Below are positions 25,719 to 34,050 of a DNA stretch of 64,000 nt, one piece after another. The notes beneath the pieces were generated by a model that was given only the letters and a program-made list of their open reading frames with translations, ran no database searches and was not told the origin of the DNA. The position numbers and the translations under genes were made by a program. Numbering within the stretch: the first letter of the stretch is position 1; each line of letters starts with the position of its first letter. Source of the stretch: Thiothrix eikelboomii (GTDB lineage Bacteria > Pseudomonadota > Gammaproteobacteria > Thiotrichales > Thiotrichaceae); contig NZ_FUYB01000006.1 in NCBI RefSeq assembly GCF_900167255.1, forward strand, positions 82,677-146,676, in the 5' to 3' direction.

Positions 25719-25757
25719 TGAATGTGCATATTGGATGTGCATATTGAATGTGCATCA
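25719..25757. repeat. Three tandem 13-base repeats
   Basis: TGAATGTGCATAT, TGGATGTGCATAT and TGAATGTGCATCA follow each other directly (13-base period) in the gap between the dioxygenase and DUF533 genes. Each contains ATGTGCAT, which is nearly palindromic. Confidence 0.85.
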
Positions 25758-25899
25758 AGAAGCTGATCAACAAGTTGTGCTTAAGAGTAGGCTAGTTTAA
25801 TGGGCTTAATAGCAATTGAGGTAAATTGAGCTAAGCTCTATTTAGACGCATGCTTACACCGTTCGAGTCAAATCCCTTTAAAACCTGCTGGAGGAAAGA

Positions 25900-26610
25900 A
25901 TGAGCTTAGTAAAAACATTAGGTCGAGTCGCTTTTGGTTTGATTGTTGCGCAAGCTTCAAAAAAGCTATTAGGCGGGCGAGGTGGCGCTTTAGGTGGTTT
26001 GCTCGGTGCGGTATTAGGTGGCGGTGCTACCCGCAATACAGCGATTGCGGGTGGCATCGGCGCACTGTTAACGAGTTTGCTATCCAGTAAACCGGCTCAA
26101 GCCAGTAGTGGCTCTGGAAATGGCAGCGGCGGAAATATCTTAACTAATCTATTTAATATGCTAGGTGATAGTCCACAAACTAAAAATGCTTCGGCTAAAG
26201 ATGTGGGTTCTTTCTTTCAAGCGGCATTAAAAGATGAGCCGATGCAAACCACGCCTGAAGATGAAAAGAATGCCGGGATTTTATTGCGTGCCATGATCAA
26301 CTCAGTGAAAGCCGATGGAGTGATTGATGACCAAGAGCAAGCCAAGATTAAAGAGTATTTAAAAGATGTGTCACCCGCTGATCTTGAGTTTGTGACCACA
26401 GAACTTAGAAAGCCTTTAGACTTACAGGGCTTGATTAAGAGTGTGCCTCAAGGTATGGAAAAGCAAGTATATCTGATGTCTTTGCTAGCAATGACCTTGG
26501 ACGACCCCCGCGAAGTGAAATATATGCAAAATTTAGCGGCTGGATTAGGACTCTCTAGCGCTGAGCTGAATGCTATTCATGATCAACTACAGATTAAACA
26601 TCTGGCCTAA
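25900..26610 (+). CDS. DUF533 (YebE-like) protein
   Basis: The 236-residue protein has a Gly/Ala-rich N-terminal half, probably membrane-associated (GGLLGAVLGGG, AGGIGALLTSLL), then a TerB-like helical domain with LLRAMINSVKADGVIDDQEQAKI and MSLLAMTLDD, as in the DUF533/YebE family. The function is unknown; the TerB-like fold is suspected to bind metal. It has a good ribosome site (GGAGG) and its own terminator. Confidence 0.85.
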   Translation: MSLVKTLGRVAFGLIVAQASKKLLGGRGGALGGLLGAVLGGGATRNTAIAGGIGALLTSLLSSKPAQASSGSGNGSGGNILTNLFNMLGDSPQTKNASAKDVGSFFQAALKDEPMQTTPEDEKNAGILLRAMINSVKADGVIDDQEQAKIKEYLKDVSPADLEFVTTELRKPLDLQGLIKSVPQGMEKQVYLMSLLAMTLDDPREVKYMQNLAAGLGLSSAELNAIHDQLQIKHLA

Positions 26611-26625
26611 GCTTGTTTAATCCTT

Positions 26626-26654
26626 AAGGCAAGTCGAACTGGATTTGCCTTTTT
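26626..26654 (+). terminator. Rho-independent terminator after the DUF533 gene
   Basis: AAGGCAA (26626-26632) pairs with TTGCCTT (26645-26651) and runs into five T. Confidence 0.75.
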
Positions 26655-26782
26655 AAACGCCACTTTTAAAGCAGACTTTATGAAACACTCGAGTCGATCC
26701 TAGATTGTGGGTAGGAAGGTAGTAGAAATATGTTCTTATGATGATCGGGCAGTTTGGTATTACGCGAAGTTGCGTCCCACCT

Positions 26783-27403
26783 TTAACTTAAATACATCAC
26801 TAAAAAGACCAATATGCCTATTAGGATCAGCACACCTAGCCAGAGGAAACGGCCTTGGATGGCAGCACTCGCTTGACCTTGCTTATAGCCGGTGATCATC
26901 GCTCGTGCTAAGTTTTCATGGTGCAGCCAACTGCTGACGAGTACACCTGCAATATGGACAAAGACAACCAGCAACATGAAGTTAGCAACCCATTCGTGCG
27001 TCTCTTCGTAGAGCTCTTCCCAGTCTTCTGCGCCCAGCTCCCACTCTAAAGCGATACCCGTCAAGCTGATCAGTAAGCCTAAACCCAAGAGTAAAAAGAT
27101 AGCGATAGCCCCCGCTGGATTATGCCCCAAAAAGTGTTGGGCTTGGTTTTGGCTTAGTGATTTGAGATAACTCAGTACGGCAATCGGTGCAAAGCTAAAT
27201 GAGCTAAAACGCGCATAACGGGTACCAATCACTCCCCAGATGAGGCGGAATAAGATCAGCGCTCCGAATACATAACCGAGGGCTAAGTGAAGATCCCGAT
27301 AGCGTTCAGATTCAGCTGTTAAATAAGCACCTGCAAAGCTGAGTGCGAATGACCAATGAAACACTCGAGTCGGCCAATCCCAAACTAAAATACGTTCTGA
27401 CAT
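26783..27403 (-). CDS. Cytochrome b561-type membrane protein of the SHP cluster
   Basis: The 206-residue protein of about four or five helices begins with a WDWPTRVFHW motif and has further His residues in helices (DLHLALGY, HEWVANFMLLVVFVHIAG), typical of diheme b-type cytochromes that pass electrons from quinol to periplasmic c-type cytochromes. Its AAGGAG ribosome site overlaps the stop of the diheme cytochrome gene. It is the third gene of a shp-dhc-cytb operon. Confidence 0.87.
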   Translation of the reverse strand: MSERILVWDWPTRVFHWSFALSFAGAYLTAESERYRDLHLALGYVFGALILFRLIWGVIGTRYARFSSFSFAPIAVLSYLKSLSQNQAQHFLGHNPAGAIAIFLLLGLGLLISLTGIALEWELGAEDWEELYEETHEWVANFMLLVVFVHIAGVLVSSWLHHENLARAMITGYKQGQASAAIQGRFLWLGVLILIGILVFLVMYLS

Positions 27404-27412
27404 CTCAACTCC

Positions 27413-27970
27413 TTAGCGCGGAATTTGCACGCTATCTTCATCAAAATTGCCTTGTTCTGCTTGCGTGTGGCAGGCAGCGCAATTAGCAGCGGTTTTGATC
27501 TTGGGGTTTTTCCAAGTGATCGCAGCAATTTCATCATGCTCATGCTTAAACCATGCTGTTTCGGTAATCCGTAAATTCGGCTCAGCAAGCGGCCTTTTCG
27601 GCTCGCGGGCTGCATTGGCGGTTAGGAAGGGCAAAATTTCTTTGATGGTCGCTTCATCAAGGCTTGCATCAGTGCCAAAGTGTTGATCCAAGCCATCCAT
27701 CATGGCTTGCCATGAAGAAGCGGGTAAGAGGCCGGGGGGATAAGCCAGATGGCAAGCACTGCATTCTGCTTTCCAAGTTGCATTGCTAGCACGTAAACCT
27801 TGCATCTTGCCTTCATGGTGCTCATTTGGGCGTCGAACTTCTAAATACTTGCCCTGCCGCTGGCCTTGATAGGCTGACTTGTCCTCATCTGCATCGGCTA
27901 ACCCTTGCACAGTAAGGATTAACAATAAGCTGGCTGCCACAGCCGCTAAACCTTTGATCCCAGTTTTCAT
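27413..27970 (-). CDS. Diheme cytochrome c (DHC family)
   Basis: A signal peptide is followed by two haem sites, CSACH and CAACH, and the LLPASSWQAMMDGLDQHFG segment of the DHC (PF09626) family. In Rhodobacter sphaeroides the DHC homologue is the electron partner of the oxygen-binding protein SHP. The gene follows the SHP-like gene after 10 bases and precedes a cytochrome b gene, the same order as the known cluster. It acts in the periplasm. Confidence 0.9.
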   Translation of the reverse strand: MKTGIKGLAAVAASLLLILTVQGLADADEDKSAYQGQRQGKYLEVRRPNEHHEGKMQGLRASNATWKAECSACHLAYPPGLLPASSWQAMMDGLDQHFGTDASLDEATIKEILPFLTANAAREPKRPLAEPNLRITETAWFKHEHDEIAAITWKNPKIKTAANCAACHTQAEQGNFDEDSVQIPR

Positions 27971-27980
27971 CGCCAGCTCC

Positions 27981-28397
27981 TTATTGGATAGCCATTAAAA
28001 AAGTCAAAATATCGCCTTTTTCTAAAGCAGTGCATTCGCGGCTAAGGACATCTTTGCAATTGCGCTTAAACCACTTTTCCACTTTGCGCGGGTTAGTAAA
28101 ACGCTTTGGATTGGCGGCGGGGGCAAGTGGGTCAATCGCTTTATCTGTAGAAGCATGCTTGCCGACCGTAGCTGGATTGCTGGTATGACATGAAGCACAA
28201 CTCCAATCATTACCGTGGGTGGTTTTAAAAAACTGCTCGCCACGACGTGCAGAAAAGCCTTGGAATTTAGTATCGGCGGCTTTAGCGGCGGCTTGATAAC
28301 TGCTTAAAAAGTCTTGTGGAGTTTCGGCTTGTACCCAACCTGCACTGAGTAGCAGCGTACAGGCTAAAGCCTGAGTGAGGGTTTTGAGTTTAAACAT
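27981..28397 (-). CDS. SHP-like oxygen-binding cytochrome c (DUF1924 family)
   Basis: From the ATG at 28397 (AGGAAGGA upstream) a signal peptide of about 24 residues precedes a small monohaem cytochrome with CASCH (67-71) and a C-terminal KRNC...ECT segment. Asn113 of the precursor, about residue 89 of the mature form, falls where SHP of R. sphaeroides has its unusual displaceable Asn haem ligand, and the two nearby Cys fit the SHP disulfide. The open frame continues to 28466 without a ribosome site. It heads the shp-dhc-cytb operon. O2 or NO binding is inferred from the family. Confidence 0.85.
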   Translation of the reverse strand: MFKLKTLTQALACTLLLSAGWVQAETPQDFLSSYQAAAKAADTKFQGFSARRGEQFFKTTHGNDWSCASCHTSNPATVGKHASTDKAIDPLAPAANPKRFTNPRKVEKWFKRNCKDVLSRECTALEKGDILTFLMAIQ

Positions 28398-28718
28398 GCT
28401 TTCCTTCCTATTAATGATTAAATGAGTTGATTGTGAAGAGCGATTCTTAAGAGAATCTGAAATCAACCGATATGAGTGGATATGAACTTGGTTTTTTAAA
28501 CTTATAGATCAAGATACCAACACCTTTGAGGAGAAAGCTAGGCTCATAAGCCGTGAGAGAGACAATCGTTAGCTAAGGATAGGCCAAACCACTTATGACT
28601 TATAATGTTTAGCCTACATAGCCTAGTGGGGAATTGTGAGGTTTGTCGCTTGGTGTGGATAGCGGGATATTGCAAGCTAAGCAAATCCAATCACTGTATT
28701 TTAACGAGGAGTTTCTGC
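28398..28718. other. Divergent intergenic region, promoters of the SHP operon and of cytochrome b561
   Basis: This 321-base gap has no supportable ORF. TATAAT at 28601-28606 could serve the rightward cytochrome gene, but its -35 region is poor. No clear operator or RNA structure was seen. Confidence 0.4.
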
Positions 28719-29261
28719 ATGTCTCATTCACTAAACCGTTATGGACTATTTCCGATCGCTTTCCACTGGCTGACTTTATTACTACTGATAGCGGTGTATG
28801 CCTGTATTGAGCTGCGCGAGTTTTTTCCAAAAGGAAGTGACCCAAGAAATGCACTGAAAAGTTGGCATTTCATGCTGGGTTTAACGGTCTTTGGTCTGAC
28901 TCTATTACGGATAGTAGCGCGTTGGTTCAATCCTTCACCGGCTAAAGATAGCCGTATCACTGCTTGGCAACGGTATGCCTCTAGTGTGATGCATTTTATG
29001 CTGTATGCTTTATTACTAGTCATGCCCTTGTTGGGATGGGCGATCTTGAGTGCGGAAGGCAAAGCGATCATTTGGTTTGGTTTAGAGTTACCAGCCTTGA
29101 TAGCGCCTAATAAAGAGTGGGCCGAACAACTTGAAGAGCTGCATGTTACGGCCGGAACAGTGGGGTATTTTTTGATTGGTCTGCATGCTTTGGCCGCATT
29201 ATTCCACCACTATGTTCAACGAGATACGACTTTAGTGCGTATGTTGCCTGCTCGTGATTAA
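28719..29261 (+). CDS. Cytochrome b561 (CybB-like)
   Basis: From the ATG at 28719 (CGAGGAG seven bases upstream) the 180-residue protein has four membrane helices with the haem-binding histidines of bacterial b561: FHWLTLLL, SWHFMLGL, MHFMLYALLL and LHALAALFHHY. It is expected to oxidise quinol in the inner membrane. The open frame begins at 28605, but that part lacks a start signal and membrane character. Confidence 0.9.
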   Translation: MSHSLNRYGLFPIAFHWLTLLLLIAVYACIELREFFPKGSDPRNALKSWHFMLGLTVFGLTLLRIVARWFNPSPAKDSRITAWQRYASSVMHFMLYALLLVMPLLGWAILSAEGKAIIWFGLELPALIAPNKEWAEQLEELHVTAGTVGYFLIGLHALAALFHHYVQRDTTLVRMLPARD

Positions 29262-29282
29262 AACATAGTTGCTTATTCTATT

Positions 29283-29318
29283 TGCGGTAGGGGTTTTAGC
29301 CTGCTACCGCATAGTTTT
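29283..29318. terminator. Hairpin between convergent genes
   Basis: TGCGGTAG (29283-29290) and CTACCGCA (29304-29311) form an 8-base-pair stem followed by TAGTTTTAA. It is a weak terminator, probably for the cytochrome b561 gene. Confidence 0.5.
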
Positions 29319-29351
29319 AAGGTACTCAAGCCTAAACTTAAGGTAGTGCTA

Positions 29352-30536
29352 CTAAAGTTGCCCATACGAGTGTAGACCCGACAAAAACATATTCACCCCT
29401 AAAAACGCGAATAAGGTGATCAACAAACCAAGAATCGCCCACCACGCCATCGCGGTACCACGCCAGCCTTTAGAGAAGCGAAAGTGCAACCAAGCCGCAT
29501 AATTCAACCAGACAATCAGCGCCCAAGTCTCTTTCGGGTCCCACGACCAATAACCACCCCAAGCTTCGGCTGCCCACATCGCACCCAAAATGGTGGCAAC
29601 TGTGAAGAAGGCAAAGCCTAAAGCAATCGCTTTGTAACTCAGGTCATCCATCATATCTAAGGAAGGCAAAGCGCTTGCTAACAGCCCATTCGGTTTGTGT
29701 TGTTCAGCGTTCTGCTTAAGTAGATAGGCAATACCAACCATAGCCGCAAGAGCAAATGAGCCGTAACCGATAAAATTAGCGGGTACATGTATTTTCATCC
29801 AATAACTTTGTAGGGCTGGCACGAGCGGCAGAATTTTATTAGCGCCGCGCTCAAAGCTATACCAAAGGAGGAAACCAACCGCAGCACTAATCACTAACAA
29901 TACAAAACCACCTAGGCTACGTTGTTGGTACTGCTGTTCATAATATAAATACAGTAAACCCGTCAAAATACAAAACAGAATAAAGACTTCGTATAAGTTG
30001 CTAACTGGAATATGTCCAAAGCTTGGGTCAATTAAATAAGACTCATACCAACGCAATATCAAGCCAGTTAAACCCATCACCACTGCGCTCCAAGTTAAAT
30101 AAGTGGCTGTTTTTAAAATAACTTCATGAGAGGTAAATAAGCCAAGGAAATAAGTAAAAGTCGCCATTACGAATAGCGTACTCATCCACATAATCGCAGA
30201 CTGGCTAGAAAGTAAATATTTTAAGAAAAAGTTAGTATCAGCTTGAGTTCGGCTGCTGTCATAGAGAAATAAGGCTAATAAGCTTAAAGCCAGTACGATT
30301 AAAGTATAAAGGCGGAATGACTTCCAAAACCAGCCCAGTGCAATTAACGCGGGTGTGGCAATTGCTAAAATAGCAAGCTCAAAGCCATCCATGTATGCGC
30401 CATATAGCCAATAAACTAAGACGACACCACTGCTAATAATAAGGCTCCATAGCCAGTCGAAAGTATTGAGACTTTGCCAAGGCATTGGATGATGAAGAAA
30501 ACTAAGATCGGTGGTTGACTTGTTGTAAGTACTCAT
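29352..30536 (-). CDS. ccsB: Cytochrome c biogenesis protein CcsB (CcsA/ResC family, System II)
   Basis: The 394-residue multi-spanning protein has the haem-handling tryptophan-rich motif WGGYWSWDPKETWALI near the C-terminus and conserved flanking histidines, as in the CcsA/ResC/CcsB haem delivery family. With a ResB/Ccs1 partner it attaches haem to CxxCH apocytochromes outside the membrane. No ResB gene is in the window. GGAG precedes the ATG. The many c-type cytochromes nearby are its likely clients. Confidence 0.9.
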   Translation of the reverse strand: MSTYNKSTTDLSFLHHPMPWQSLNTFDWLWSLIISSGVVLVYWLYGAYMDGFELAILAIATPALIALGWFWKSFRLYTLIVLALSLLALFLYDSSRTQADTNFFLKYLLSSQSAIMWMSTLFVMATFTYFLGLFTSHEVILKTATYLTWSAVVMGLTGLILRWYESYLIDPSFGHIPVSNLYEVFILFCILTGLLYLYYEQQYQQRSLGGFVLLVISAAVGFLLWYSFERGANKILPLVPALQSYWMKIHVPANFIGYGSFALAAMVGIAYLLKQNAEQHKPNGLLASALPSLDMMDDLSYKAIALGFAFFTVATILGAMWAAEAWGGYWSWDPKETWALIVWLNYAAWLHFRFSKGWRGTAMAWWAILGLLITLFAFLGVNMFLSGLHSYGQL

Positions 30537-30717
30537 GCTTAAAACTCCACTATAGTCCTGAAGATCAGGTACTTGCTAGCAAGCGCTTTTAAGTGAATTT
30601 AGGGATTATGGCAATTAGGCAAATAGCGTATTCGCTAGGCCTTGAATGAAACGTGGTCTATTAGATAAAAGCTGATTGGAGGTTTGTCGGATGCTATTAA
30701 GCTAGCTGCCTTCACCC

Positions 30718-30747
30718 AAAAAAACAGCAGCAGTTAAACTGCTGCCG
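30718..30747 (-). terminator. Rho-independent terminator of fccAB
   Basis: GCAGCAGT (30727-30734) and ACTGCTGC (30738-30745) form a stem with a three-base loop, followed on the minus strand by seven T. It lies about 30 bases after the fccB stop. Confidence 0.85.
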
Positions 30748-30774
30748 AACGATAGGTGGATCAGGAACTTATTG

Positions 30775-32034
30775 TTAGGCGAAGGTATCGCTAAATAGAC
30801 TATTGGCCCACTCAAACATTTTGCGGTAGTTCGATGAGCTTGCACCACTCGAAGCACCAAAAGAAGCTGGGATTAGCTGCATACTTTGGCTGGCAGGATC
30901 ATAAGCAAAGGCTGCTGTTAACCAAGAGGCCGTATCTGCACTAATCGGGCTATAACAGGCTGAGTTGGTGACGGGTGATTGGAAAGGTTGAGCACCCGAT
31001 AACAAACGCAACACGGCATCCGCACAGACTTTCGCTTCCGCATTGGCGATATGACCTGCTTTCGGTTGGCCAGTTCCTTGTGAGTCACCAATAATATGGA
31101 TGCCTTGTGCCGCCGTGGATTCATAGCTCAACGGATTGACATTCGCCCAATCGCCCGTACTGCTATTGGCCAAGCCGTTCTTCCTGACAATACCACCTGC
31201 TTGATGCGGCGGAATCACATTCAAGACACTGGCTTGATAATCACCAAAACTCGTGATCGCTACCTTTTTATTAGAATCGACCGCTTGCAGAATAGTATTC
31301 GGCACATATTGCACGATACCCGCATAGGTGTTGGTGAAGGCATGGTTGAAGGTATCTTTTTCTACCGTAATATCTGGATTACCATCTAAAACAATCACTT
31401 TAGAGCCGGGCTGATTCCGCTTTAAATAATCCGCAACCACACACGCTCGTTCATACGGCCCTGGTGGGCAGCGATATGGTGCTTTGGGGATACTCATGAC
31501 AAAGCTTCCACCCGTAGGCATGGCTTGTAATTGTTGGCGTAGCTGCTGAACTTGATTACCTGATTTCCAAGCATGCAAGACTTTATTGCTATTCAGACCG
31601 GGGATTGCTTTAAATTGCACACCGGGAGCGAGAATTAAGCGCTCATAGCCTAGGGTTTGGCCATTGGCGAGCTTGACGGTACGGCTAGCACTATTGAGTG
31701 CAATGGCAGTACTACGTACCACTTGAACGCCGTATTTTTGCGCCAGCGTGTCGTATTTGAAGCCAAGCTGAGCAACTTGGCGCTGACCATTCAAGACCAA
31801 ATTACTTAAAATCGGTGAATAATAGATGGCATTCGGTTCAATCAAGATGACATCGACCGTATTATTTGACCATAGGCGTAGGTATTTAGCGGCAGTCGCT
31901 CCTGCGAAACCTCCACCAATCACAATAACACGCGGGCGAATGACGGCAGCCTGAGCAAAGCTGATTGGTAAAGCCGCTGCACCTAAGCCTAGGCTGAGGT
32001 TTTTTAAAAACTGACGGCGAGATAAATCGTTCAT
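30775..32034 (-). CDS. fccB: Flavocytochrome c sulfide dehydrogenase, flavoprotein subunit
   Basis: The protein starts with a Tat signal (SRRQFLKNLSLG) and has a dinucleotide-binding VIVIGGGFAGATAAKYL motif, YYSPILSN, and the C-terminal FCSD-type domain. Cys residues in YRCPPGPYERAC and NSACYSP match the redox-active cysteines of the family. The enzyme oxidises sulfide to sulfur in the periplasm and passes electrons to the haem subunit encoded just upstream. The ATG at 32034 has better ribosome-site spacing than the ATG at 32040. The closest alternative is a SoxF-type homologue. Confidence 0.92.
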   Translation of the reverse strand: MNDLSRRQFLKNLSLGLGAAALPISFAQAAVIRPRVIVIGGGFAGATAAKYLRLWSNNTVDVILIEPNAIYYSPILSNLVLNGQRQVAQLGFKYDTLAQKYGVQVVRSTAIALNSASRTVKLANGQTLGYERLILAPGVQFKAIPGLNSNKVLHAWKSGNQVQQLRQQLQAMPTGGSFVMSIPKAPYRCPPGPYERACVVADYLKRNQPGSKVIVLDGNPDITVEKDTFNHAFTNTYAGIVQYVPNTILQAVDSNKKVAITSFGDYQASVLNVIPPHQAGGIVRKNGLANSSTGDWANVNPLSYESTAAQGIHIIGDSQGTGQPKAGHIANAEAKVCADAVLRLLSGAQPFQSPVTNSACYSPISADTASWLTAAFAYDPASQSMQLIPASFGASSGASSSNYRKMFEWANSLFSDTFA

Positions 32035-32077
32035 AATCATGATCTCTTGAAAAGCGGTTTAATGGGAATGACTAGGC

Positions 32078-32512
32078 TTAATCGTTGGCGTCGTTATCAT
32101 CGTTATGATGGTTGTCGTCATCATCGTCATTATCATTATTCCCACCGCCACTGATGCTGGCGAAATAGGCTGCAATCAATTGAATCTGTGCATCGGTATA
32201 GGCTTTGGCTTGGTAATGCATCAGATCGACTTTATTTTTAGCTTTCATTTCACGCATTTCGCTGACGAGTTCATTTTGGCTTTCACCTGCGAGGCTGTCG
32301 ATACCTGTGGTGGACTTGCCATCGGTGCCGTGGCATTGAAAACACTGTGAAGCCAACAGACGTGCTCCGTCTGGAATCAGCACACCGGCTGCACTGATGT
32401 TTGTATTAGTTAAGCGCCCCCCCGTATAATCGGTGGCATTTGCGCTAGAGCTTAGGCTTGAGCTAGCGAGCAAGGCTAAAGCGCCCAGCCAAGATAGATA
32501 CTTGCGTTTCAT
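32078..32512 (-). CDS. fccA: Monohaem cytochrome c, probable haem subunit of sulfide dehydrogenase
   Basis: A signal peptide precedes a class I cytochrome domain with CFQCHG and Met residues in MREMKAKNKVDLMHYQ for axial ligation. The last ~23 residues are almost only Asp, Asn and His after GGG, an unusual acidic and possibly metal-binding tail. AAGGAG precedes the ATG. It lies just upstream of fccB in the same operon, the usual fccA-fccB order. With one haem it resembles the Chlorobium/SoxE type more than the diheme type. Confidence 0.85.
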   Translation of the reverse strand: MKRKYLSWLGALALLASSSLSSSANATDYTGGRLTNTNISAAGVLIPDGARLLASQCFQCHGTDGKSTTGIDSLAGESQNELVSEMREMKAKNKVDLMHYQAKAYTDAQIQLIAAYFASISGGGNNDNDDDDDNHHNDDNDAND

Positions 32513-32556
32513 TAAACACTCCTTTTTAACAGGCTTGCCCCAAAGGGCAGGTTGGT

Positions 32557-32586
32557 AGCCCAGCAGTACCAGTGCTGGGCTTTTTA
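32557..32586 (+). terminator. Hairpin with T-run on the plus strand
   Basis: AGCCCAGCA and TGCTGGGCT (32557-32565, 32573-32581) form a 9-base-pair stem followed by TTTTT on the plus strand. It lies between the leftward DUF5666 and fccA genes, where a minus-strand terminator would be expected, so its role is unclear. Confidence 0.45.
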
Positions 32587-32595
32587 CAGGCTGCT

Positions 32596-34050
32596 TTAGT
32601 CGTCTTCGGTTTCGAGTTCTAAAGTGTCTGCTTGTAAACTGGTATTGGTTAGGCGGGTGCCTTCGGCTTTCACAATGCTTTGGCCTTCCATTAAGGCAGC
32701 AAAAAACTCAGCCTGACCCACTTCACTTGAATTAATCTCAAACTCAGTATCCTGATCACTGGTGATGGTGATACCTAAAATGGCTAGACTGCCTTGAGTG
32801 CGATTAATCTGCTGAGCAACGCCTTTGACCTCAATGTCTGGGGAGCTAAGATCCTCAAGATCGCGCTCAATCCGCAAGGCCAGTAAACGGCCATCGTTGA
32901 GCTGGCGGGCTTTAATTTCCAAATGATCATGCAAGTGCAAATCGGTCAAGCGCAGGCTAGTTTCATGGTCTTCCGTTTTCTGCAGAATGATGGTGGAAGC
33001 ATCGACTAATAGGGTGTTGCCAAGTACTTTGAAGGTTGATGTGCTGTCATTGATTTCAGTCATTTTACCTTCCAGTTCACGAGTCTGGGTTGTGCTGGCT
33101 TGGCGCACTGAAATTTCTTCAGCAACTAATTCACCTTGTGGATTAATCTGTCCCTCGGCTTCGACTAAGGCATTTAACTTAAGCTCAGCAGGTGTACTGT
33201 TTTCAAATTCTGTATTCGCCGTCGTCACGACTAATTGACCATTAATTGCAAAGCGGCTAGTGCTGATAAAAGCGGTGACTAAACCGGCTATTTCGGCTTG
33301 TTCACCGGCATTGAATTGTACAAATTCTGTAGCTGTCACTAAGCTTTCAGCCTTTAACACTGTGCCTTGTAGGGCTTGCTGGCTTTTCACTTGTATATAG
33401 CTGTTCACCGCAGGCAGTGAACTCAGTGAGGCTTGGCTGTAGTCAATGCTGAGGTCATTTAGGGTTAAAGTTTGTGCAGCAGGATTGAGGGCGGTCACTC
33501 GGCCTGCAATTAGTTGGCTAGACTTACCTGCAATAAAGCTAGTTTGCTGGCGAGTCAGGCTATTGGCACGAATCACACCTTGAGCATCACGTGCACCAGA
33601 GATTTGCACGATATTGCCTACGGCTAACTCACTGAGAGTCTTGATCCCATGCAGCAGAGTTAAGCTATCGGTGCGCACTAATTGATTAAGCACATAGAGG
33701 CTTTTGCCATCGTTACCCAGTGCGGTCATTTGGCCTTGAAGAAGGCTGCCGTAGTCAACTTGAGTCGCTTGACCTGTGATTCCATCAGGATTGATACTGC
33801 CTTGAATCTTAATGATTTCGCCGACCCGATAATAGCTTTGATCAGGTACAGCCACACCATCCCGAGTGAAGCGAGCTTGGCTGACATCGTAGCGCACCCC
33901 ATTTTGGATAATGCTACCAAACCCAGTAATGGGGCCGACTGAAATACCTGTCCCACCAATACCGCCTTCGGCTAATTGGGTTTCTACACAAGCCGTGATC
34001 CATAAACTGCTGCTCAGCACGAGCAGGGGCATGAGGCGCTTAAACTTCAT
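32596..34050 (-). CDS. DUF5666-domain lipoprotein
   Basis: From the ATG at 34050 the product begins with a lipoprotein signal with lipobox ITAC (Cys21), then the GGIGGTGIS-x-GPITGFGS block and several repeated small beta domains of the DUF5666 type (for example VGNIVQISGARDAQGVIRA and VEAEGQINPQGELVAEEI). It is about 484 residues and presumably lies at the outer membrane. The function is unknown. It overlaps the upstream DUF6502 gene by 11 bases, and the two families often occur together. The longer open frame to 34215 would run deep into the neighbour. Confidence 0.82.
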   Translation of the reverse strand: MKFKRLMPLLVLSSSLWITACVETQLAEGGIGGTGISVGPITGFGSIIQNGVRYDVSQARFTRDGVAVPDQSYYRVGEIIKIQGSINPDGITGQATQVDYGSLLQGQMTALGNDGKSLYVLNQLVRTDSLTLLHGIKTLSELAVGNIVQISGARDAQGVIRANSLTRQQTSFIAGKSSQLIAGRVTALNPAAQTLTLNDLSIDYSQASLSSLPAVNSYIQVKSQQALQGTVLKAESLVTATEFVQFNAGEQAEIAGLVTAFISTSRFAINGQLVVTTANTEFENSTPAELKLNALVEAEGQINPQGELVAEEISVRQASTTQTRELEGKMTEINDSTSTFKVLGNTLLVDASTIILQKTEDHETSLRLTDLHLHDHLEIKARQLNDGRLLALRIERDLEDLSSPDIEVKGVAQQINRTQGSLAILGITITSDQDTEFEINSSEVGQAEFFAALMEGQSIVKAEGTRLTNTSLQADTLELETEDD

